64,000 nucleotides of DNA, from the NCBI RefSeq assembly GCF_003323715.1, contig NZ_QOIN01000066.1:1-64000 (forward strand). Reading direction: 5' to 3'. Position 1 is the stretch's first letter; each line of letters begins with the position of its first letter. This stretch comes from Streptomyces diacarni (GTDB taxonomy: Bacteria > Actinomycetota > Actinomycetes > Streptomycetales > Streptomycetaceae). The notes under the pieces are model-generated. The model saw only the letters and a program-made list of their open reading frames with translations. It was not told the origin of the DNA and did not search any database. The translations under genes and the position numbers were made by a program. This document shows, piece by piece, positions 48,652 to 55,272 of the stretch.

Positions 48652-49935
48652 TCAGGTGCCCGACGAGTGCGAGGGGGCGGGCGCGTACAGGAAGTGTTCG
48701 CCGATGGCGCGCAGTTCCCGGGCGAGCGCACGGTGTGCAGTCAGCGACCTGGCGTTGCGCCAGAAACGGTCAAGGTGCGCGGCGTCGGCGAGCTCCAGCA
48801 CGCGGGCGGTGATGCGCAGCGCGGCCTCGCTCGCGCTGGCCTCGGCCGTGGCGACGGAGGCGGCGATCCGTGAACCGTGCACGGAGTCGAGCCGCTCTCC
48901 TCGGCCGATGCCTTCCGCCAGGGCGTGTGTGGCGTGCTCGACGACCGCCGTGGACACGTGGGCCGCGGCCGCGAGTTCTCCATAGGCCTGGAGGAGGTCG
49001 GGGTCCGCGGCTTCCGCCGTGAGGGTGGGATCGTCCCGCCAGGGTGCGGGAGAGCGGGTGTGGAACGTGGCCAGGATGGCGTCGCGTGCCTCATCCAGCG
49101 CGCCTTCGGCGATGCCGAGTACGACGTGCGCGGTCATCATCCTCAGCGCGAGCGGGGCGAGCGCCGCGAGCGGAGCAACCAGGTCCTCGTCCCCCGCGAC
49201 GGTGCCGAGCGTGTCGTCCTCGCCGGCGTGCGCCTGAGTGAGGTGGAGGGTGCCGGCCCCGGTGAGGCGCTGGCCGAACAGGTCGTCCAGGGGCTCGGTG
49301 GTGACGCCCGTACTGCTCGGATCGATCAGCACCACCACGTGCGACTCCCGCGTGCCGGCGCGCCGGGCGGAGAGCAGGACGCGGTCGGCCACCCGCGCGC
49401 CCGGCACCGGCACACTGCGGCCGCTGAGGTGGTGGCCGTGGTCGTCTGCCGTGATGGTCAGGGCGTCTTCGGAGGACCGGTCGCCGCGCGCTTCCGGCTC
49501 GATCCGCCCGGCCAGCAGCAGCCCCGTGCCGGCCGCGTGGGTCTCCCACCAGGCGCTGGGATCGGCAGGTGCCAGCAGACGCCCGCTCCAGGCCAGCACG
49601 TAGTGCCGGCCCAGCAGTTCGGCGAGGGAGCTGTCCGCGGCGGCCATCCGGCGGACGATGCGGCAGGCGTCCGGCCACGCCAGACCGCTGCCGCCGGGTG
49701 CGGGTGGGACGAGCGCGTCGAGCAGGCCGGACTCGCGGATGTGCGCCACCTCGTCGAGGGGCGGTGCGCCGGCACGGTCGCGTTCGGCGGCGTCGACGGC
49801 GAGATGGTCCGCGAGTTCGCCGGCCACCTGCTCCCACAGGTGCGGGGGAGCCGCGCGGTGTTTGGCGCGGTCCACTTCCCGCTCGCGTTTCCGCTCGTCT
49901 TCGCGCTCCTCTTCGTGCAGGATCACGGCGCGCAC
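48652..49935 (-). CDS. Acyl-CoA-dehydrogenase-like flavoprotein (DszC-like group)
   Basis: A protein of up to 427 residues. The fold is that of acyl-CoA dehydrogenase/flavin-dependent monooxygenases: LWEQVAGELADHLAVDAAERD (N-terminal helices), LAWPDACRIVRRMAAADSSLAELLGRHYVLAW, GRSVPVPGARVADRVLLSA, and a C-terminal helical domain ending RFWRNARSLTAHRALARELRAIGEHFL. RNARSLT.H is typical of DszC/SfnB-type enzymes, which oxygenate sulfur compounds rather than oxidise acyl-CoA. The GTG at 49935 precedes a charged stretch (EEEREDERKRERE) that looks untranslated; GTG 49875 is a likely alternative start. The linked TauE/Rrf2 genes fit a sulfur role (inference). Confidence 0.8.
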   Translation of the reverse strand: MRAVILHEEEREDERKREREVDRAKHRAAPPHLWEQVAGELADHLAVDAAERDRAGAPPLDEVAHIRESGLLDALVPPAPGGSGLAWPDACRIVRRMAAADSSLAELLGRHYVLAWSGRLLAPADPSAWWETHAAGTGLLLAGRIEPEARGDRSSEDALTITADDHGHHLSGRSVPVPGARVADRVLLSARRAGTRESHVVVLIDPSSTGVTTEPLDDLFGQRLTGAGTLHLTQAHAGEDDTLGTVAGDEDLVAPLAALAPLALRMMTAHVVLGIAEGALDEARDAILATFHTRSPAPWRDDPTLTAEAADPDLLQAYGELAAAAHVSTAVVEHATHALAEGIGRGERLDSVHGSRIAASVATAEASASEAALRITARVLELADAAHLDRFWRNARSLTAHRALARELRAIGEHFLYAPAPSHSSGT

Positions 49936-50125
49936 CGGTACGGCCGCGAACGGAGGGCCGCCGCACGGGGCGACGGTCCGGCCCCGCTCGGCTTTGGACC
50001 GTCCACGGAGCGGGGGGATGCCTCGGCAGCCGATGTCACGTGCGCCTCCGGAGAAGGGGAGAGGGAGAGCTTCCGCAGCTTCCGGCCTGGCCCGGACCGG
50101 TGGCCGGGGTCAGGCGCAGCGGTGT

Positions 50126-51043
50126 TCAGACGGACGCCGACGGTGCCGTCTCATCCTCCGCGGTCGCCGCTCGCGGAGCGGGCGCGCGGCGGTGCTCCCT
50201 CACGGAGTGGGCCAACGCCGCCGCCCAGACCGCGTAGAGGATGCCGTACACGGTCCACTGGGCGGCGTCGCCCGCCGAGATCCAGTCGCCGCGCAGCAGA
50301 GTGCGGACGTTGGTGAGGACGATGAGACCGCCCACCGCCGAGCCGAGGATCCGCGGCGGCACATGGCGCACCAGCCAGGCGGCGAGGGGCGCGGCGACGA
50401 GTCCGCCCACGAGCAGCGCGACCGCCCATCCGGCGTTGACACCTTCGGAGCCGAGCCCGTAGAGGAACCCGAGGCTGGCGGCGACGGCGACCAGGAACTC
50501 GCTGGTGTCGATCGAGCCGATGACCTTGCGCGGCTCCATGCGGCCGCTGGCGAGGATCGCGGGGGTGCCGACCGGCCCCCAGCCGCCTCCGCCGGTGGCG
50601 TCCATGAATCCGGCCACCAGTCCCAGCGGGCCCAGGAACCGCTTGCGCAGCGGCTTCCCCAGATTCCCCGTCGGCAGCCCCTGGACGGTGAAACGGATCA
50701 GCACGTACAGCCCGAGGGACAGCAGCAGGAGCGACATCAGCGGTTCCGCCGCCTCGGTGGACAGCTTGGACAGGAAGGTGGCCCCGGCGAAGGCGCCGAC
50801 GGCCCCGGGCACCCCGATTCTGGCGACCACCCGCCAGTCGACGTTGCCGAACCTCCAGTGGGCGGCGCCGGAGGCCAGGGTGGTGCCGATCTCGGCCAGG
50901 TGGACCGTGGCCGAGGCCGCGGCGGGGTTCGTGCCGGCGGCCAGCAGCAGAGTGGTGGAGGTGACGCCGTAGGCCATGCCCAGGCTGCCGTCCACCAGTT
51001 GGGCGCCGAGCCCGGCCAAGGCCAGCAGTATCAGCGTGCGCAC
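50126..51043 (-). CDS. TauE/SafE-family sulfite/sulfonate exporter
   Basis: A 305-residue membrane protein with about eight helices in two repeats: AQLVDGSLGMAYGVTSTTLLLAAGTNPAAASATVHLAEIGTT is cut here to its motif GTNPAAASATVHLAE, and DATGGGGWGPVGTP in the second half. GTG 51043 is favoured because GAGGTG lies six bases upstream; a second GTG nine bases earlier is possible. The TauE/SafE family exports sulfite, sulfoacetate or similar anions. It lies downstream of an Rrf2-type regulator, and its promoter region carries nested palindromes, so it is probably repressed by it. Confidence 0.9.
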   Translation of the reverse strand: MRTLILLALAGLGAQLVDGSLGMAYGVTSTTLLLAAGTNPAAASATVHLAEIGTTLASGAAHWRFGNVDWRVVARIGVPGAVGAFAGATFLSKLSTEAAEPLMSLLLLSLGLYVLIRFTVQGLPTGNLGKPLRKRFLGPLGLVAGFMDATGGGGWGPVGTPAILASGRMEPRKVIGSIDTSEFLVAVAASLGFLYGLGSEGVNAGWAVALLVGGLVAAPLAAWLVRHVPPRILGSAVGGLIVLTNVRTLLRGDWISAGDAAQWTVYGILYAVWAAALAHSVREHRRAPAPRAATAEDETAPSASV

Positions 51044-51064
51044 AGTAGCCACCTCGCAGTTGAG

Positions 51065-51096
51065 ATCCCTAGTTTTCCTACCTGATTGGTAGGGAT
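51065..51096. promoter_or_regulatory. Nested palindromic operator upstream of TauE gene
   Basis: Inner palindrome CCTACC-TGATT-GGTAGG (51077-51093), perfect 6-bp arms; outer repeat ATCCCTA (51065-51071) with TAGGGAT (51090-51096), perfect 7 bp. The site lies between the exporter and the Rrf2 gene. Rrf2/CymR-type operators are usually such A/T-plus-CCTA palindromes, so the Rrf2 protein is the likely binder. Confidence 0.65.
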
Positions 51097-51208
51097 AATG
51101 GCCGCAGCGGAGAAGCCCCACAAGAGGTCGTCCATCATGTGATCCGCTCACGTCTCGGTGGCCGGACAGCGCCTCGCAGCGGCGCCCGGCGGAATCCGAG
51201 CGAGAGGA

Positions 51209-51667
51209 CTACGGGTTGGCCCAGGCCGAGGGGGAGTCGGTCAGCAGCGAGACCTCACCGGGAAGCCGGCCGGAGACCAGGTCGGCCAGCGAGACACCTT
51301 CGAGGATCTGGCGCACGTTGACGCGCAGCGCGATCCACAGCGGCAGCAGCGACTCGGCCGGCCCGCTGTAGGACAACTCCGGCGGACGCACACCCCGCAC
51401 CGAGACCAGGGGACCGTCCACGACCCGGATGATGTCGGCGATGCTGATGTCCTCCGTCGGCTTCGCCAGCCGATAGCCGCCGTTGACGCCCCGCTGGCTG
51501 GCGACGAGCCCGCCGCGGCGCATGTCGTTGAGGATGCCCTCGAGGAACTTGTGGGGGATCTCCTGCGCCTCCGCGACGCATTCGGCCTTCACCGTTCCGC
51601 CCGGCTCGGCCGCCGCGAGCTGCAGCGCGGCGCGTACCGCATAGTCCGCCTTGGCCGAGATCCGCAT
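51209..51667 (-). CDS. Rrf2-family transcriptional regulator
   Basis: A 152-residue regulator; ATG 51667. MRISAKADYAVRAALQLAA and NDMRRGGLVASQRGVNGGYRLAKP are the classic Rrf2 winged-helix pattern. It has only a single Cys (in AECVAEA) and so lacks the three-Cys Fe-S site of IscR/NsrR; it is closer to CymR-type sulfur regulators. The open frame extends far upstream (to 52321) but that part overlaps the response regulator gene. It probably controls the TauE-type exporter and itself. Confidence 0.9.
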   Translation of the reverse strand: MRISAKADYAVRAALQLAAAEPGGTVKAECVAEAQEIPHKFLEGILNDMRRGGLVASQRGVNGGYRLAKPTEDISIADIIRVVDGPLVSVRGVRPPELSYSGPAESLLPLWIALRVNVRQILEGVSLADLVSGRLPGEVSLLTDSPSAWANP

Positions 51668-51699
51668 GGTGACATTATGCCCCGGCGCGCGGGGCGCCC

Positions 51700-52356
51700 T
51701 CACGGCAGCAGGCGGTGGCGGGCCGCGGCTGCCACCGCCCCCGCCCGGGTGCGCACGTCCAGCTTCGCGTAGATGCGTCCGAGGTGCGTCTTGACCGTGG
51801 CCTCGCTCAGGAACAGGGCCCGGGCTATCTCCCGGTTGCCGAGACCCTGCACGAGCCGGCCGAGGATGTCGCTCTCCCGCGGGGTGAGAGTGGGGCCCGG
51901 GCTGCGCAGGCGGGAGACCACGCGGTCGGCCACCGACCCCGACAGCACCGTACGCCCGGCCGCCGCGTCCCTGATCGCGGCGAACAGCCGCTCGGGGCGC
52001 TCGGCCTTGAGCAGGTACCCGGTGGCGCCCGCGGCGACGGCGCGGGCGATGTCGGCGTCCGTGTCGAACATCGTGAGGACCAGCACCCGCGGGGCGGGAC
52101 CGCCCACCGGCGCGTCCTCGGCGGACGTGAGCCGGCGGGTGGCCGTCACACCGTCCATCCCCGCACCCAGTTGCAGGTCCATGAGCACCACGTGAGGCGA
52201 CAGCCCCGCCGCCATGGCGAGCGCCTCCTCGCCGCTGCCCGCCTCCCCGACGACCTCGATGCCGTCGGTGCTGGACAGCAGGGCGCGCAGCCCGGCACGG
52301 ACGACGGCGTGGTCGTCGCACAGCAGCACCCGGACCGTGCCGGGTGCGCTGGTCAC
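51700..52356 (-). CDS. NarL/LuxR-family response regulator
   Basis: A 218-residue regulator. The GTG start at 52356 overlaps the histidine kinase stop (GTGA). Receiver domain: VRVLLCDDHAVVRAGLRALL (acidic pair), VVLMDLQLGAGMDGV with the phosphoacceptor Asp, and a conserved Lys in GYLLKAE. LuxR-type HTH: LTPRESDILGRLVQGLGNREIARALFLSEATVKTHLGRIYAKL. Paired with the adjacent histidine kinase. Confidence 0.94.
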   Translation of the reverse strand: MTSAPGTVRVLLCDDHAVVRAGLRALLSSTDGIEVVGEAGSGEEALAMAAGLSPHVVLMDLQLGAGMDGVTATRRLTSAEDAPVGGPAPRVLVLTMFDTDADIARAVAAGATGYLLKAERPERLFAAIRDAAAGRTVLSGSVADRVVSRLRSPGPTLTPRESDILGRLVQGLGNREIARALFLSEATVKTHLGRIYAKLDVRTRAGAVAAAARHRLLP

Positions 52357-53648
52357 GGCGTCTCCCTTCCGGCGTCGCCGGTGGCGAGCGGCACGGCCAT
52401 CGTCACCACGGTCCCCTCGCCGGGCGCCGACTCGACGGTGAGCGACCCGCCGGCCTCCCTGGCCCGCATGCGCATGACGGGCAGGCCGTGCCCTCGCTCG
52501 GCGGCCCGGGACCGGCGCGGCGGCTTCCGGGCGTCGAAGCCGCACCCGTTGTCGGCGATGTCCACGGTGATCCGGTCCTCCAGACAGGTCAGGGTGACGA
52601 CGGCCTTGGACGCCCCGGCGTGCTCCCGCGCGTTGGCCAGCGCCTGCTGGGTCACGCGCAGCAGCGCCGCCTCGACCGCCCCGGGCAGCGCACCTGGGCC
52701 GCCGGGCGCGGCGTCCAGGCGGAACTCGACGGCCCGACCGGGTGCGCCGTCCCGTTCCGCGAGAGTGCGCAACGCGGTGACGAGGGAGTTCTCGGCGAGG
52801 TCGAGCGGGGCCAGGTCGCGGACGAACCTGCGGACCTCGGCCAGCGCGCGGTCCGCGGTCGCGGCGGCGTCCCACACATGTGTGTGCGCGGTGTCCGGCT
52901 CCGTGTGCCAGTGGCGCTGCGCGGCCTGCAGCAGCATCCGCTGACTCGACAGGCTCTGCGCGAGGATGTCGTGGATCTCCGCCGACAGCCGCTGGCGCTC
53001 CGCCAGGATGCCCGCGTGCCGTTCGGAGGCGGCCAGTTCTCCGCGGGCGCGCACCAGGTCGCCGATCAGCAGCCGCTGCCGGGTGGTCAGACGCCGGCCG
53101 TGCACGAGGACGGCCGTGGCGACCGTACCGAGAGCGACCGGGGCGATCACCAGGTTCGGGTTGAAACCGCCGGAGGCGATCCGCACCTCGGAGACGACCA
53201 CGAGAAGGACCAGCACGGCGGCGAGCGGGACCGCGAGCCGCACGGGCAGCCGGTGCAGCCCGGTGAACAGCAGCGGCATGGTGCACCAGGTGGCGCTCGG
53301 TTCGAGGGCGAGCAGGACCATCCAGAGCGCGAGCACCGCGCCGAGCCAGACCAGATGCCGGACGGTGGGGCGCTCACCGTGGCGCGGGGCAGGCGCCGTC
53401 AGCCGCCCGAAGAGGTAGAGAGCTCCGAAGGCGAGGAACAGCGCGAGCACCCACGCGGAGCGCGCGCCCTCGGCCCGGCCGTGGGTGAGCAGGCGGACGA
53501 GCGCACCGCCGAGCAACAGCAGAAAGGCGGCGTCGAGGGCGGCGGTCAGCCAGCGCGCGTCGGCGTCCGGCTCCGTGTCGTCTCGCTCCACCGCGTCCTC
53601 ATCGCCTCCCGGGGGCCTCGCACCACCACGTATACAAGCGCTCCTCAT
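52353..53648 (-). CDS. Two-component sensor histidine kinase (NarL-partner, HisKA_3)
   Basis: A protein of about 431 residues with five or six membrane segments in the N-terminal half (LTAALDAAFLLLLGGALVRL, WVLALFLAFGALYLFGRL and others) and no long external domain, so it probably senses a membrane or intramembrane signal. The H-box ERQRLSAEIHDILAQSLSSQ carries the phosphorylated His; the ATPase domain has VDIADNGCGFDARKPP and GHGLPVMRMRARE. Start is unsure: ATG 53648 is used, while GTG 53591 has a better ribosome-binding site (ATGAGGAC). Its stop overlaps the response regulator start. Confidence 0.9.
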   Translation of the reverse strand: MRSACIRGGARPPGGDEDAVERDDTEPDADARWLTAALDAAFLLLLGGALVRLLTHGRAEGARSAWVLALFLAFGALYLFGRLTAPAPRHGERPTVRHLVWLGAVLALWMVLLALEPSATWCTMPLLFTGLHRLPVRLAVPLAAVLVLLVVVSEVRIASGGFNPNLVIAPVALGTVATAVLVHGRRLTTRQRLLIGDLVRARGELAASERHAGILAERQRLSAEIHDILAQSLSSQRMLLQAAQRHWHTEPDTAHTHVWDAAATADRALAEVRRFVRDLAPLDLAENSLVTALRTLAERDGAPGRAVEFRLDAAPGGPGALPGAVEAALLRVTQQALANAREHAGASKAVVTLTCLEDRITVDIADNGCGFDARKPPRRSRAAERGHGLPVMRMRAREAGGSLTVESAPGEGTVVTMAVPLATGDAGRETP

Positions 53649-53783
53649 GACACACATCATCCGATCGGCTGACCTCGGCATGGCCCGGCGGGGCCGTCAC
53701 GGGCAGCCGCACCTCCGACGCCCCGAGGTGGTGACGCCGGTGAGACTGCTGGAAAACGGCCCCTACCGAGAACGAGCGCAGCC

Positions 53784-54587
53784 ATGCCCAAGAGCCTGAC
53801 AGCCGACCGCTCCTCCCTCACCCACCGCCTGTCCTACGCACTGCGCCACCCCGCCCGTGTGCCACGGCACCTGCGCCGCACCGCCCGCGACACGTGGCTG
53901 CGCTACCGCTCGCCGGATCACGTCGCCTACTACCGCGCGGTCATGCGCTCGGACACGCGCCGCGATCCCGACGCGGCCGTGGGCGGCCGCAGCCGGGAGC
54001 GCTGGCTGGCGCTGGGAGCCATGCAGTTCGACTACCTGCTGGGACACGGGCTGCGCCCGGAGCACCGGATGCTGGAGATCGGTTGCGGCAACCTGCGAGC
54101 GGGCTGGCGCTTCATCGAGTACCTGCGTCCCGGCCACTACCACGGCATCGACATCTCTCCCGACATCCTGTTCGCGGCGCAGGACACGCTCCGCGACCAA
54201 AGGCTCCAGGACCGGCTGCCGACGCTGACACCGGTGCGCGACCTCTCGCTGGGCTTCCTGCCGGAGGGCCGGTTCGACGTGGTGCACGCGCACAGCGTGT
54301 TCTCCCACTCGCCGCTGCCGGTGATCGAGGAGTGCTTCGCCCACATCGGCCGCGTCCTCGCCCCGGGCGGCTGGTTCGACTTCACCTTCGACCGTACGGA
54401 GGGTACGGAACACCACGTGCTGCGGGAGGACTTCTACTACCGCACCGAAACGCTGCTCTCCCTCGCCGCCGACCACGGCCTGACCGCCCGCTTCATGGAC
54501 GACTGGGAGGACCTCCCGCACGGCCAGTCCAAAATCCGCGTCACGCACCGGGCGGAGGGTCAGTGCGCGTCGGGGCGCCGACCGTGA
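53784..54587 (+). CDS. SAM-dependent methyltransferase
   Basis: A 267-residue protein; ATG 53784. A basic N-terminal region (about 60 residues, LTHRLSYALRHPARVPRHLR) precedes the methyltransferase domain: MLEIGCGNLRAGWRFIEYL is motif I, GIDISPDILFAAQDTL the acidic loop, and VVHAHSVFSHSPL with LAPGGWFDFTFDRT later motifs. The SHSPL/VFSH pattern is frequent in enzymes acting on glycans or polar small molecules. Substrate unknown; no operon partner. Confidence 0.85.
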   Translation: MPKSLTADRSSLTHRLSYALRHPARVPRHLRRTARDTWLRYRSPDHVAYYRAVMRSDTRRDPDAAVGGRSRERWLALGAMQFDYLLGHGLRPEHRMLEIGCGNLRAGWRFIEYLRPGHYHGIDISPDILFAAQDTLRDQRLQDRLPTLTPVRDLSLGFLPEGRFDVVHAHSVFSHSPLPVIEECFAHIGRVLAPGGWFDFTFDRTEGTEHHVLREDFYYRTETLLSLAADHGLTARFMDDWEDLPHGQSKIRVTHRAEGQCASGRRP

Positions 54588-54646
54588 GTGACGGTCGTCG
54601 GTCCCCGTCGTGTCTGTCCGAGGCGGCGGTCGGGAAGACTGCCGAC

Positions 54647-55272
54647 ATGATCGCGTGGCAGCTCTTCCTTCCGGCGGCCTTTTTGCTGGCGATGATCCCG
54701 GGGCCAATCAGCTCCTCGGCCTGCGCAACGCCGCCCTGGCCGGCGCGCGCTACGCCCTGGCGGGGGTCGCCGGACGGTTCGCCGCCTTCGCTCTCCTGGT
54801 CACCATGGTGGTCTCAGGTCTCGGCACGGCTCTGGCGCGCTCAGCCCTCGCGTTCGAGATCGTGCGGTGGCTCGGTGTCGCCTATCTGCTGTGGCTGGGT
54901 GTCACGGCTCTGTGGAACGCGGGTGCGGGCGCGGGTGGCCGCGGCACGGCCGCGGCGGGACCGCCCGTACGCTGTGCCGTCGCCGTGCGGCAGGAGTTCG
55001 TCACCGCCCTGTCGAACCCGAAGGCTCTGCTGCTGTTCGCCTCGTTTCTGCCGCAGTTCCTTCCCGCGGATGCCGCGGCCTTCTCCCTCGTCCCGCTCGC
55101 CGCCGCCTACATCGCTGTCGAGGGAGTCGCCGCCGTGCTGTACATCGGGGTGGGGCGGGCGCTGCGTCAGGACGGCAGCCGCCTGCGCGTGCCGCGCCGC
55201 CGACTGGACCAGGCGACCGGCGCCGGGTTCCTCGGCTTCGGCGGCTACCTCCTCTTCGCGCACCGCCCCTGA
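54647..55272 (+). pseudogene. LysE/RhtB-family transporter, frameshifted
   Basis: ATG 54647 starts MIAWQLFLPAAFLLAMIPGP, the exact N-terminus expected for LysE/RhtB amino-acid exporters, but the frame then leaves the family. From base 54706 the next frame continues NQLLGLRNAALAGARYALAG and runs without stops through the remaining helices to TGA 55270-55272. Inserting one C in GGGGCC (54700-54705) restores a full 208-residue protein. Either a recent one-base deletion or a base-calling error in a G+C run. The C-terminal end overlaps the convergent flavoprotein gene by 28 bases. Confidence 0.78.
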
